Positions 24,179-32,606 of a stretch of 35,786 nucleotides of DNA are shown one piece after another. Numbering within the stretch: the stretch's first letter is position 1; each line of letters begins with the position of its first letter. The DNA is from Actinomycetes bacterium. GTDB taxonomy: Bacteria > Actinomycetota > Acidimicrobiia > Spongiisociales > UBA5794. A model generated the notes under the pieces. It did no database searches. It saw nothing but the letters and a program-made list of their open reading frames with translations, and was not told the origin of the DNA. The DNA lies in contig JAHEJX010000030.1 in assembly GCA_024638645.1 (NCBI GenBank), positions 1-35,786 of the forward strand, given 5' to 3'. Made by a program: the position numbers and the translations under genes.

Positions 24179-24925
24179 CTAGAGCCGGCCCGCATCCATG
24201 ATCCGCTGCAGAAACTGACGGGTTCTTGCCTGCTGGGGATTCTTGAATATCTGCTGGGGAGGTCCCTGTTCGAGGATCACGCCGCTGTCGAGGAAGCAAA
24301 CTTCATCGGCAACGTCACGCGCAAAACCCATCTCGTGGGTAGCGATGATCATCGTCATCCCGTCTTCCTTCAGTCCCTTGATGACCCCGAGCACCTCCGC
24401 AACCAGCTCGGGGTCGAGAGCTGAAGTGACCTCGTCGAACAGCATAAGTCCCGGCCTCGTCGCCAGAGCACGGACTACTGCCACGCGCTGTTGTTGACCA
24501 CCTGAGAGCCGATCCGGATACTCCTCGATCTTGTCGAGAAGCCCGAATTGCTCCAGTAGCTCGGCGGCCCGATCTCTTGCCGCCGCCTGGTCGACACCGT
24601 GCACTTTGGTGGGAGCCAAGATGATGTTGTCGAGAACGGTCATGTGGGGGAAAAGGTTGAACGCCTGAAAGACGATGCCCATCTTCTGTCGAACGTCGTT
24701 GGGGTTGACCGAGCCATCGGTGATTACGTTGCCGTCGAGAAGGATGTCGCCGTCGTCGATGTCCACGAGGAGGTTGACGCACTTGAGAAGTGTCGACTTG
24801 CCGGAACCGGATGATCCGATGAGACACACGACCTCGTGAGGATCGACCTCGAGGTCCACGTCGCGCAGCACCACCTTGTCGTCGAAGGCCTTCACGACAT
24901 TGCGCAGTTCCACCTTGGGCGTCAT
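24179..24925 (-). CDS. Polar amino acid ABC transporter ATPase (GlnQ/HisP type)
   Basis: A 248-aa ATP-binding subunit. The Walker A motif GSSGSGKST is at residues 37-45, the signature LSGGQQQRV near 138, Walker B LMLFDEVTSALDPE near 158 and the switch His in IIATHEMGF near 195. The last two match the polar-amino-acid ATPase group closely. Its ATG overlaps the permease stop by 4 nt (ATGA). It energises the binding protein and permease encoded just upstream. Confidence 0.94.
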   Translation of the reverse strand: MTPKVELRNVVKAFDDKVVLRDVDLEVDPHEVVCLIGSSGSGKSTLLKCVNLLVDIDDGDILLDGNVITDGSVNPNDVRQKMGIVFQAFNLFPHMTVLDNIILAPTKVHGVDQAAARDRAAELLEQFGLLDKIEEYPDRLSGGQQQRVAVVRALATRPGLMLFDEVTSALDPELVAEVLGVIKGLKEDGMTMIIATHEMGFARDVADEVCFLDSGVILEQGPPQQIFKNPQQARTRQFLQRIMDAGRL

Positions 24926-25857
24926 GCCGCCCCCACTGCCTGGCGCCGCCGCCGGTCTCGCTCCGTGTACCAGTCGGTGAACCGAGCGACCGGAACGCTC
25001 ACCAGCAGGAAGAGAACGGTTGCCGCGATGTAGCTGGTGTAATTGAAGGTAGCCGCCGTGTAGATGCCGGCTTCGCGAACAGCCTCGCGAATTCCGAGCA
25101 CGAAGACCAGGGCGACATCTTTCTGGAGGCTGACGAATCCGTTGAGCAGGGCGGGAATGACATTGCGGATGGCTTGCGGGACGATGACGTATCGCAGCGC
25201 CTTGAACTGAGTGAGCCCGAGCGACCGCGCCGACATTCGCTGGCTCTCATGCACCGACTCGATCCCCGCCCGATATACCTCCGCCGTGTACGCGCTGTAG
25301 CTGATGACAAGCGTCGTCACGCCCCAGAACAATTCGCTACGCGGGACACCCGGGAGTTGAAGGGCCGGTACACCGAAGCCAAGGAGCAGGATGAGCAGGA
25401 TGATGGGCACGCCACGAATCAGATCGATGAAGACGATCACCAGTGCCCGCAGCGGAAAGAAGGCGGGGCCACGCAACGCTCGGATCATGGCCAGGATCAG
25501 AGCGAAGATGAGGATCAGCACCTCGGCAATCAGGAACATGTAGATGTTCAGCCAGAAGCCTGACCCTTGGAAGTCGATGAATGGGAATGACGACTTGAAT
25601 CCGAGGCTGATGTCGCCGACCACATCCGGCCATGCCTCAGCGAAGTTCTCCGGGTTGAAGAACTGCTTCTGCACTGCCGGCCAGAACTCCGAAGAGAGGA
25701 TCCACCAGACGACCAAGCCAAAGAAGATGACTGTCGAACCGGCAGCAATCAACGCACTGCGGGCACCCTCTTCCCGCAGTTGACGCTTGCCAGATCTACG
25801 GAATCGACCGGACGGCCAAAGCCCAGGGCTCTTCACATCGTCCGGCGGAAAGGTCAT
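24922..25857 (-). CDS. Polar amino acid ABC transporter permease (HisM/GlnP type)
   Basis: A 311-aa inner-membrane permease. A transmembrane segment near residues 33-55 is followed by an exported loop with WPDVVGDISLGFKS, then a HisMQ-type core with several membrane spans. The docking loop includes YRAGIESVHESQRMSARSLG and the core VPQAIRNVIPALLNGFVSL. At 311 aa it is longer than the usual 220-240 aa because of the N-terminal extension, as in permeases of the AapQ/BztB kind. Only one permease is present, so it probably acts as a homodimer. It is coupled to the ATPase gene. Confidence 0.9.
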   Translation of the reverse strand: MTFPPDDVKSPGLWPSGRFRRSGKRQLREEGARSALIAAGSTVIFFGLVVWWILSSEFWPAVQKQFFNPENFAEAWPDVVGDISLGFKSSFPFIDFQGSGFWLNIYMFLIAEVLILIFALILAMIRALRGPAFFPLRALVIVFIDLIRGVPIILLILLLGFGVPALQLPGVPRSELFWGVTTLVISYSAYTAEVYRAGIESVHESQRMSARSLGLTQFKALRYVIVPQAIRNVIPALLNGFVSLQKDVALVFVLGIREAVREAGIYTAATFNYTSYIAATVLFLLVSVPVARFTDWYTERDRRRRQAVGAA

Positions 25858-25871
25858 TGCGGCACGTTAAC

Positions 25872-25905
25872 GCGAAGGGCCCCCGCAGAACCGGGGGCCC
25901 TTCGC
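25872..25905 (-). other. Strong stem-loop after the amino-acid-binding-protein gene
   Basis: A perfect 14-bp stem (GCGAAGGGCCCCCG at 25872-25885 with CGGGGGCCCTTCGC at 25892-25905) encloses a 6-nt loop in the 94-bp gap between the binding-protein stop and the permease start. No U-run follows. It probably sets the ratio of binding protein to membrane subunits, as in the sugar transporter operon. Confidence 0.75.
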
Positions 25906-25951
25906 CACCTCTCCATGCAGACGCGCGGACTTTGCCGCGCAGCACTCTCGC

Positions 25952-26827
25952 CTAGCCGCTGATCGTCGGGATGCCGCCATCCTGGGTGAGCCACTCGTCC
26001 TCGAGCTGTTGCATCGTGCCGTTGTCCTTGAGAGTGTTCAACGCTGCATTCACGCACGACACAAACGGGTTGCCCTCGGCAAACAGCAGGCCATAGTCGT
26101 CGGGCGCCGCCGCCTCAGATTCGAACTGCCCGGCAATGACGCCATTCTCGACCTGGACTGCAGTCACGAAGTACGCCGTCGGCAGATCTACCACGAGGCC
26201 TTCGATCTGGCCGGCGTTCATTGCCGAGTTGACGTCGACATTCTCGTCGTAGACGTTGGCGGCGATGTTTGGCTGGATCACGTCCTCAACGAAGTCAAAC
26301 GAGGTTGTGCCAATGGCAACACCAAGTTTGGCGTCTTTGAGTTCGTCGATCGACGACACGTTCTCAAACGGCGATCCGGCCAGCACGACGAGGGCCTGAC
26401 GGGTCGTGTAGTACGGCTCACTGAAGTCGACGACCTGATCGCGATCTTCGGTGATGGAGTACTGCTGAATGTTGAAGTCCCAGTCCTTGGGGCCTGGTGC
26501 GATCGCGTCGCCGAAACCTGTCCGAGCGAAGACGACCTGATCATCGCTGAAGCCCAACTCGGCTGCGAGCGCATACACCAGGGCTCCTTCGAAGCCGGTC
26601 TTGGATTCCGGGACATCGAAATTGTCGTCACCCACGCCCATCCATGGTGGGAATACCTGTTCGCCGGTGGCGACGGTTAGTTGCCCGGGCGTGGTCAGAG
26701 CAAGGTCATTGAACTCGCACGAAACGTCGGGATCCACGCCCGGCCCTGCCTCATCACCTCCGCAGGCGGCTGTCACCAGCGCCAGGGCCATGAACAGACC
26801 GAGAAGCCTCAGAGATCTCTTACCCAC
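25952..26827 (-). CDS. Polar amino acid ABC transporter substrate-binding lipoprotein
   Basis: A 291-aa family-3 solute-binding protein. The signal ends in a lipobox VTAAC (Cys about 21). The mature part begins TPGQLTVATGEQVFPPW and contains DWDFNIQQYSITEDRDQVVDFSEPYY, the typical ligand-binding region of amino-acid receptors. The start is a GTG at 26827 with a strong AGGAGGAA 6-8 nt upstream. The ligand is unknown. The nearby kynurenine operon makes tryptophan or kynurenine a tempting but unsupported guess. It is divergent from the MFS gene across 55 bp. Confidence 0.92.
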   Translation of the reverse strand: MGKRSLRLLGLFMALALVTAACGGDEAGPGVDPDVSCEFNDLALTTPGQLTVATGEQVFPPWMGVGDDNFDVPESKTGFEGALVYALAAELGFSDDQVVFARTGFGDAIAPGPKDWDFNIQQYSITEDRDQVVDFSEPYYTTRQALVVLAGSPFENVSSIDELKDAKLGVAIGTTSFDFVEDVIQPNIAANVYDENVDVNSAMNAGQIEGLVVDLPTAYFVTAVQVENGVIAGQFESEAAAPDDYGLLFAEGNPFVSCVNAALNTLKDNGTMQQLEDEWLTQDGGIPTISG

Positions 26828-26870
26828 GGGATATTCCTCCTACTAAGCCTTCGCAGGACATTAGTGACCC

Positions 26871-26876
26871 TATGCT
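26871..26876 (+). promoter_or_regulatory. Candidate leaderless -10 element of the MFS gene
   Basis: TATGCT lies exactly 6 nt before the MFS ATG, placing the expected transcription start at the A of the start codon. No ribosome-binding site and no good -35 are visible. This fits leaderless initiation, which is common in Actinobacteria. Confidence 0.4.
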
Positions 26877-26882
26877 CGCCGA

Positions 26883-28145
26883 ATGCCCCCGCTGACCAGC
26901 AAGAAGCCCGAACGCGCCGTATTCCACGGCTGGCGCATTCTGGTCTTGGCGACGCTCACCGGGGCACTCACCGGACCGGGCCAGACGATCGGCGTGTCGG
27001 TCTTCATCGACCACATCATCGAAGACTTGGCGCTGACTCGATCGCAGGTGGCGATTGCGTATCTCATCGGAACGATGCTTGGCGCCCTCACCCTCCCCGG
27101 CGTCGGCCGGTGGATCGACAGGGTGGGAGCCCGGCGCGCAATCACCCTGATCGGAGTGGCGTTCTCCGTGGCTTTGCTGGCCATGGGCGGCGTTGGCGGC
27201 TTCATCACACTCGCCGCCGGCTTCACGTTCATCCGGCTTCTCGGCCAGGGCGCCCTCTCCATCGCCAGCACTGTCGCCGTGACGCACTGGTTCGAACGCC
27301 GCCGCGGCACGGCGCTGGGGATCTACATGACCGCGGTGACTGTCCTGATTGGCTTGGTGCCGGTGCTTCTGAATCTCGCCATTGACACAACTACGTGGCG
27401 GACCGCATGGTTGATCGCCGCCGCTGTCATCTTCATCACCGTCGTGCCAATTGGCCACTTCGGCATCGTCAGCTACCCATCGGATATTGGGGAAGTCCCA
27501 GATGGACATGCCGCCGTGGCGGCCGCAAACGAGGTTCACGTGCCGGCGCGCTCATACACCCGTGCCGAGGCGATGCGCACGGTGCGGTTCTGGATCGTGC
27601 TGGCAATGGGCGCAGTCATGGGCGCCTGGGCCACCGCGCTCAACTTCCACCAGATCTCGCTGCTTGGCGAAGCCGGCCTGTCGTCTTCCGCGGCTGCGCT
27701 GATGTTTCTCCCCCAGGTTGTCGGTGGTGCCACCGCGGCCCTCGTCTTCGGTGCTCTGACCGACCGAATCAAAGCTCGGTGGTTGATCCCGATGGCGATG
27801 GGTTTCCTCGCGACCGCGCAGCTCTTGGTGCCGGTGCTCTCCCCAGGGGTGCTCGTATTCCTCTACTCAACGACGCTCGGCATGTCCGGGGGGTCGACGC
27901 GCAGCATCAGCGCCGCTCTGCTTCCCAAGTGGTTCGGCACCGCACACATCGGCGCCATCTCGGCTGTAGTCACCTTCGCCGGCGTAGTGGGATCCGCGGT
28001 GGGCCCTGTCACGTTCTCGATCGGACGGGACCTGCTTGGAGGCTATGGAGCGACGGTCGCCTGGCTCTCGATTCTCCCGATCGGCGTCGCCGTTGCCGCG
28101 CTGACTTTGCTGGGGCGGGATCGCGAGCGTGTGACATCGTCGTGA
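26883..28145 (+). CDS. MFS transporter
   Basis: A 420-aa major facilitator superfamily protein with about 12 hydrophobic segments in two halves. The conserved loop between helices 2 and 3 reads GVGRWIDRVGARRA (about 75-88), and the equivalent loop in the second half reads GALTDRIKARWLIP. Overall it resembles the monocarboxylate/oxalate-formate group, but the substrate cannot be read. It sits between the amino-acid transporter and the kynurenine operon, transcribed away from both. Export or uptake of an organic anion linked to either is possible. Confidence 0.88.
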   Translation: MPPLTSKKPERAVFHGWRILVLATLTGALTGPGQTIGVSVFIDHIIEDLALTRSQVAIAYLIGTMLGALTLPGVGRWIDRVGARRAITLIGVAFSVALLAMGGVGGFITLAAGFTFIRLLGQGALSIASTVAVTHWFERRRGTALGIYMTAVTVLIGLVPVLLNLAIDTTTWRTAWLIAAAVIFITVVPIGHFGIVSYPSDIGEVPDGHAAVAAANEVHVPARSYTRAEAMRTVRFWIVLAMGAVMGAWATALNFHQISLLGEAGLSSSAAALMFLPQVVGGATAALVFGALTDRIKARWLIPMAMGFLATAQLLVPVLSPGVLVFLYSTTLGMSGGSTRSISAALLPKWFGTAHIGAISAVVTFAGVVGSAVGPVTFSIGRDLLGGYGATVAWLSILPIGVAVAALTLLGRDRERVTSS

Positions 28146-28187
28146 CGACCGTGCGTCCATACGACCGCTCCCGGGACTAGGACCTGA

Positions 28188-28370
28188 ACAGACGGTGGGA
28201 CATCCGCCAATGAGAACACACTCGACTTCCCGGCGAGCCTCGCCTTCGGCACGGGGAAAGGTGAACGCAAGAACGTGTTCGTGACCAACCTCGCCCTCGG
28301 ACCTCCGGGCAACGCAGGCCCAGGCATTGTCAAGATCAACGTGGGCAAACCAGGGATGCCGCTTCCATAG
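28188..28370 (+). pseudogene. Decayed 3' fragment of a beta-propeller (SMP-30/NHL-like) gene
   Basis: Right after the MFS gene a stop-delimited frame runs for about 60 codons from TDGGTSANENTLDFPASLAF through GTGKGERKNVFVTN to KINVGKPGMPLP and a TAG at 28368-28370. There is no credible start codon or ribosome-binding site. The peptide has conserved-protein character and resembles the last blade of secreted SMP-30/NHL-type beta-propeller proteins. I infer that the 5' part was deleted. The family assignment is from memory and moderate. Confidence 0.55.
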
Positions 28371-28384
28371 ACAAGTCGGTTCTG

Positions 28385-28409
28385 AGCCCCCGGCGCCACG
28401 CTGGGGGCT
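28385..28409. terminator. Bidirectional terminator-like hairpin
   Basis: A 7-bp stem (AGCCCCC at 28385-28391 with GGGGGCT at 28403-28409) and an 11-nt loop sit between the convergent MFS/pseudogene and kynurenine monooxygenase genes. There is no U-tract, as is common in high-GC Actinobacteria. Confidence 0.5.
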
Positions 28410-28429
28410 GGAATCGCCCGGCCGACGCG

Positions 28430-29758
28430 CTAGCCAAGATCTGCAGCGAGCCTGGCCGCCATCTCCAGGTCGATGTCCTCGAGAGATTCCGCTTCCATCG
28501 TGAGTTCCTTGAGCAGCGCCGTCTGCACCGTCGCCCTGCGCTGAGCCTCCGAATACGGCATAGTGTTGAACATCACCATCGCGTACCTCGGAATGAACTT
28601 GTCGGGCACACGGCGCTCCAGCTCGAGAGCAAGCTCGCGGCGCAACTGGTAACCCTCTTCTCGCACCGAGCTGCGCATCTCGATGTAGTTGTCGATCGCC
28701 ATGTCGGCAATGGCATCAGTGTCAGGTTTGCGGACTCGCTCGAACGTCAGGAAGGCCTGAGCCCAGTCCGCCTGGCCGTCGAGGCACGCCATGAGCACCT
28801 TGACCGACTCCATTGCGGCATTCATGCCTTGGCCGTGGAAAGGAACGATTGCGTGGGCTGCATCACCAAGCACGACCGCTCGATCCCCGAGCTGCCATTC
28901 GGTAACCCGCAGTGTCGCCAGTCTGCCGTCGGGGTTGTCGAGATATTGCTGTGCCAGGTCGGGCACAAGTGGAACGAAGTCTGGGAACTGGCCCTCGAAA
29001 AGCGCCATCACGGCGTCGGCAGAATCGAGGCCCTCCATGTCGTCGTTCGGGGCGAACAAAGTGCAGGTGAACGTGCCGGCCGAGTCGGCCAAAGCGATGA
29101 GCATGAAGTCGCCACGCGGCCAAATGTGGAGAGCGTTCGGGTCGATCAGGTGCTTGCCGGCTGGACCCGCCGGGAGTGTGATCTCCTTGTAGCCATGGCC
29201 GAGCGGTTCGATCATCTCGGTCCCCGTGTTGTGCTCCTGGATGAGTGCACGGATTTCAGAGCCGAAACCGTCTGCGCCGAAAACGTGCTCCACCTCCACG
29301 TCGTATTCGGTGTCCGTAAAGCCGTCGTGGAAACGCAGACTCCCGCTGGGCAGATCCCCGCCGACACACCTCTGGTTGAAGAGGATCTCAACGTCACCAC
29401 CGGCCTCCGCAGCGTCGAGCAGGACGGCATTCAGCTCGTTGCGCCCCACCGAGTAGATCACCTCTTCCGGCCTGGTCCCGTACGGCTGGAGCGTCTGGCT
29501 GCCGTCCAGGTCGTGGATCATGCGACCCCGCATCGGAATGAGCAGTGGCACGACATCGTCCAAGAGGCCCAGCTCCTCCAGGATGACGATGCCGCGGGTG
29601 GCGAGGGCCAAATTGATGGAGCGACCGGCGTCGATATCGACTCTGCGCAGGTCGGCTCGCGATTCGTAGACGGTCACGCTGTGACCCTGGCGACCCAGGT
29701 ACACGGCGAGGATCGACCCTGCCGGTCCAGCCCCGACGATCGTGACTTGGCGACTCAT
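28430..29758 (-). CDS. kmo: Kynurenine 3-monooxygenase
   Basis: A 442-aa FAD-dependent aromatic hydroxylase that converts L-kynurenine to 3-hydroxykynurenine with NADPH and O2. The N-terminal FAD motif is VTIVGAGPAGS (about 5-15). Kmo-like segments follow: RSINLALATRG (about 48-58), RGRMIHDLDG and YSVGRNELN. The second FAD motif is VVLGDAAHAIVPFHGQGMNAAMES near residue 300 (split). The ATG at 29758 overlaps the kynureninase stop by 4 nt. A longer frame reaching 30139 is the shadow of kynureninase and has no family similarity. It is last in the operon, with a hairpin 21-45 bp downstream. Confidence 0.93.
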   Translation of the reverse strand: MSRQVTIVGAGPAGSILAVYLGRQGHSVTVYESRADLRRVDIDAGRSINLALATRGIVILEELGLLDDVVPLLIPMRGRMIHDLDGSQTLQPYGTRPEEVIYSVGRNELNAVLLDAAEAGGDVEILFNQRCVGGDLPSGSLRFHDGFTDTEYDVEVEHVFGADGFGSEIRALIQEHNTGTEMIEPLGHGYKEITLPAGPAGKHLIDPNALHIWPRGDFMLIALADSAGTFTCTLFAPNDDMEGLDSADAVMALFEGQFPDFVPLVPDLAQQYLDNPDGRLATLRVTEWQLGDRAVVLGDAAHAIVPFHGQGMNAAMESVKVLMACLDGQADWAQAFLTFERVRKPDTDAIADMAIDNYIEMRSSVREEGYQLRRELALELERRVPDKFIPRYAMVMFNTMPYSEAQRRATVQTALLKELTMEAESLEDIDLEMAARLAADLG

Positions 29759-31029
29759 CCGACGGCATCCTCCAAGATCGAAACGAAGCGGTGGATGTCT
29801 CCGAAAGAGTTGTACAGCGGCACCGGTGCAATGCGGATTACGTTTGGATAGCGCCAATCGCACTCGACGTCCGCGTCTTGGAGCGCCCTGAACACATCGG
29901 GCCCGGACGAATCGTCGGCAATCACCTTGAGTGAGACCTGGCAGCCCCGCTGGTCCATGTCGCGAGGCGTGATCGACTCCACCCTCCCCGCGAGCGTGGC
30001 GTCGAGCAGGTAGTCGAGGTACTGCACCATCTTCTCTGACTTCTCTCGCAGAGGCTTCATCCCCCCGGCGTCTTCGAACACTTGCAGCGAGGCGATGATC
30101 GGAGTCATCGAAAAGATCGGTGCATTCGACAGCTGCCAAGCTTCAGCGGTCGGGATCGGAACGAACTCGTTGTTCATTTCGAAGCGCGTTTCCTTGTCGT
30201 GGCCCCACCAACCCTGAAGCCGCGGTATCGGCGCGGCACCCAGATGCCGTTCATGCACGAAGGCACCGGCAGTCGCGCCCGGGCCGGCGTTGAGATACTT
30301 GTAAGTGCACCAGGCCGCGAAATCGGGGCCCCACGCGTGTAGCTCCAGCGGGATGTTGCCAACGGCGTGTGCTAGATCGAGCCCGCACATGGCTCCGACG
30401 CGATGGGCGGCGGCGACGATCTCGGCCATCGGCATGACCTGGCCGGTGTAGTACTGCACTCCCGGCATGAGGACCAGGGCCAGCTCGGGACCGTGCTCTT
30501 CGATGGCCGCCACGACGTCGTCGAAACGGAGCGTCTCTTCTCCGTCACGAGGCTGGATCGTGACAAGGCTGTCGGCTACATCGAAACCCCTCATCGCGAT
30601 CTGCGACTCCACGGCGAAGTGGTCCGACGGGAACGCGTGGGCTTCGATGAGGATCTTGTGGCGCCGCGCAGTTGGCCGGTAGAAGCTCACCATCAGCAAG
30701 TGCAGATTGACCGTGAGTCCATTCATCACGACGACTTCTTGCGGCTGCGCCCCTACCAAGCGGGCCATGGGCTCGGTCAGGAACTCGTGGTACGGGGCCC
30801 ACGGCCTGTCACCTTCGAAGTGCCCGCGCACGCCGGCGGCAGCCCACTTGTCGAGTTCTTCGAGCATCAGGTCGCGCACCCGCTTCGGCTGCAGGCCCAG
30901 CGAGTTGCCGACGAGGTAGGTCACCTCGTCACGCCTGTGAGGCTTCGGAAAGGAGAAACGTTCGCGGAATCCTCGCAGCGGATCAGCTGCATCCAGCGAA
31001 AACGCGAAGTCGAGGCCTGGTTCGAACAC
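29755..31029 (-). CDS. kynU: Kynureninase
   Basis: A 424-aa PLP-dependent hydrolase that cleaves 3-hydroxykynurenine (or kynurenine) to 3-hydroxyanthranilate (or anthranilate) and alanine. YLVGNSLGLQP (about 38-48), WAPYHEFLTEPMARLVGA, GLDLAHAVGNIPL and the PLP-Lys segment CTYKYLNAGPG (Lys near 242) are all typical, as is the late GWWGHD segment. It starts 3 bp after the ACMS decarboxylase stop and overlaps kmo, so the three genes are tightly coupled. Full length. Confidence 0.95.
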   Translation of the reverse strand: MFEPGLDFAFSLDAADPLRGFRERFSFPKPHRRDEVTYLVGNSLGLQPKRVRDLMLEELDKWAAAGVRGHFEGDRPWAPYHEFLTEPMARLVGAQPQEVVVMNGLTVNLHLLMVSFYRPTARRHKILIEAHAFPSDHFAVESQIAMRGFDVADSLVTIQPRDGEETLRFDDVVAAIEEHGPELALVLMPGVQYYTGQVMPMAEIVAAAHRVGAMCGLDLAHAVGNIPLELHAWGPDFAAWCTYKYLNAGPGATAGAFVHERHLGAAPIPRLQGWWGHDKETRFEMNNEFVPIPTAEAWQLSNAPIFSMTPIIASLQVFEDAGGMKPLREKSEKMVQYLDYLLDATLAGRVESITPRDMDQRGCQVSLKVIADDSSGPDVFRALQDADVECDWRYPNVIRIAPVPLYNSFGDIHRFVSILEDAVG

Positions 31030-31032
31030 GTC

Positions 31033-32040
31033 TTAGCGTCCCACACCAAGCCACTCGAGCGCATTCGCGGCCAACATTCGGGTCTCGTCGACTGGGTCGA
31101 GGTCGGCATCTCGAATGATCGTGCCCGGTTTGTCCTCGCCAAGTGGGAACGGGAAGTCGCTGCCAAGGCACACCCGATTGCGCCCGAACAGGCTCGAGAC
31201 GTAGTTCAGCTGGCCTGGATTGTGCACTAGGGAATCCACCCAGAAGCGGCCCAGGTAGTCGCGCGGCGGGCGCGAGTTGTGAACGGCCACCAGGTCCGGG
31301 CGGACGTCGAAGCCGTGCTGGATGCGGTCAATCGTGCCGGGAAAGGATCCGCCCCCGTGGGCGAATGCCACCCTGAGGCCGGGGAGCCGTTCGAAAACAC
31401 CGCCGAAGATCATCGAGCAGATGGCACGCGAGGTCTCGGCGGGCATGCCAACGAGCCAGGGGAGCCAGTAGTCCTTCATGACCTCCATCCCCATCATGTC
31501 CCAGGGATGAATGAACACGGCTGCACCGAGGTCGGCTGCGGCCTCGAACACTGGGTACAGCTGCGGCGAGCTGAGATTGACGTCGCCGATATGAGTACCG
31601 ATCTCGACACCGGACAGTCCGAGCTCTTTGACACAGCGCTGCAGCTCAGCGACGGCGAGATCGGTGTCCTGGAGCGGAAGCGTTCCCAAGCCGACAAATC
31701 GACTCGGATGTGCCGCTACGGTCGCCGCTATGTCGTCGTTCAGATACGCGGCGACGACCGCGCCATCCTGAGGTTTCGCCCAGTAGCTGAACATGACCGG
31801 CACGGTGGAGATCACCTGGGCATCGACCCCCTGCCGGTTGCAGGCATCGAGGCGGATATCGATGTCGATGAGGCGGCGGTCAACGACCCTGAAGAACTCG
31901 TCCCCCTGGAACATCACGAGCTCGCCATCCTGCTCAACGAGCGACACGAACGCGCCGTACCCGAACTGCTCGCCGAAGTCCGGAAGGGTGCGCGGCAGGA
32001 TGTGGGTATGGATGTCGACGACGCGCGCCGACTGGATCAA
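31033..32040 (-). CDS. 2-Amino-3-carboxymuconate-6-semialdehyde decarboxylase (ACMSD)
   Basis: A 335-aa amidohydrolase-2 family decarboxylase that converts ACMS to 2-aminomuconate semialdehyde, steering the pathway away from quinolinate/NAD. The metal-binding HTH is near the N-terminus (VVDIHTHILP). FIHPWDMMG (about 173-181), FAHGGGSFPGTIDR and the catalytic Asp in CLGSDFPFPLG follow. The proposed start is a TTG at 32040 whose TTGA overlaps the dioxygenase stop, the same 4-nt geometry used elsewhere in the window. The longer frame from 32193 translates the dioxygenase gene in the wrong frame. Length then matches known ACMSD (about 335 aa). Confidence 0.9.
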   Translation of the reverse strand: MIQSARVVDIHTHILPRTLPDFGEQFGYGAFVSLVEQDGELVMFQGDEFFRVVDRRLIDIDIRLDACNRQGVDAQVISTVPVMFSYWAKPQDGAVVAAYLNDDIAATVAAHPSRFVGLGTLPLQDTDLAVAELQRCVKELGLSGVEIGTHIGDVNLSSPQLYPVFEAAADLGAAVFIHPWDMMGMEVMKDYWLPWLVGMPAETSRAICSMIFGGVFERLPGLRVAFAHGGGSFPGTIDRIQHGFDVRPDLVAVHNSRPPRDYLGRFWVDSLVHNPGQLNYVSSLFGRNRVCLGSDFPFPLGEDKPGTIIRDADLDPVDETRMLAANALEWLGVGR

Positions 32041-32558
32041 CCGGGCACCGCCATGACGTCGCCGCATTCCTTGCACGTCCGCTGATCCTCTGACGCGTAG
32101 AAGTCCTCGATCAGCGGCTTGAGCTGGCCGGCCAAGTCGGTGACGTGCATCGTCTCGCGGTGCAGCTCGGATTCGCAGTTGTCGCAGAACCACACGACCT
32201 GGTCGATGTGATGCGAATCCCGCTTGCGCTCGACAACCATGCCGACGGTGTTGGCGGGTCGTCGTGGCGAGTGAACGGTGTTGCCCGGCAGCATGAACAC
32301 ATCGCCTTCCCGAATGTTGACGTCGCGAATACCGCTGTCGTCCTTCACCTTGAGAACCATGTCGCCCTCGAGCTGATAGAAGAATTCCTCGGTCTCGTTG
32401 ATGTGGAAGTCGGGCCTGTCGTTGGGGCCGCCGACCACGATCACGACGTAGTCGTCGCTTTCGTCCCAGACTTGTTTGGCGCCGACCGGTGGTTTGAGCA
32501 GGTGACGATTATCTTCGATCCACTGCTTGAAGTTGAAGGGCACACCCAGCTCGGCCAT
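32037..32558 (-). CDS. 3-Hydroxyanthranilate 3,4-dioxygenase
   Basis: A 173-aa cupin non-haem Fe(II) dioxygenase that opens the ring of 3-hydroxyanthranilate to give ACMS. FNFKQWIEDNRHLLKPPVG at the N-terminus, the iron-binding DFHINETEEFFYQLEGD (His and Glu) and VHSPRR (His) are characteristic. The bacterial-type C-terminal rubredoxin-like site has two CxxC pairs (CDNC and CKEC). It lies 48 bp after the RidA-type gene and is coupled to ACMSD. Confidence 0.95.
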   Translation of the reverse strand: MAELGVPFNFKQWIEDNRHLLKPPVGAKQVWDESDDYVVIVVGGPNDRPDFHINETEEFFYQLEGDMVLKVKDDSGIRDVNIREGDVFMLPGNTVHSPRRPANTVGMVVERKRDSHHIDQVVWFCDNCESELHRETMHVTDLAGQLKPLIEDFYASEDQRTCKECGDVMAVPG

Positions 32559-32606
32559 CAGTCTCCTCCGTCGTCGCTGTTCCTGAATCTATTCGTTTTG
32601 CCCGGC

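Noticed and set aside
28430..30139. Kynurenine monooxygenase with a 127-residue N-terminal extension
   Set aside because: The extension overlaps kynureninase out of frame and looks like shadow translation; the FAD motif begins right after the ATG at 29758.
31033..32193. ACMSD starting at 32193
   Set aside because: The added residues are an off-frame reading of the dioxygenase gene; the TTG at 32040 restores normal family length.
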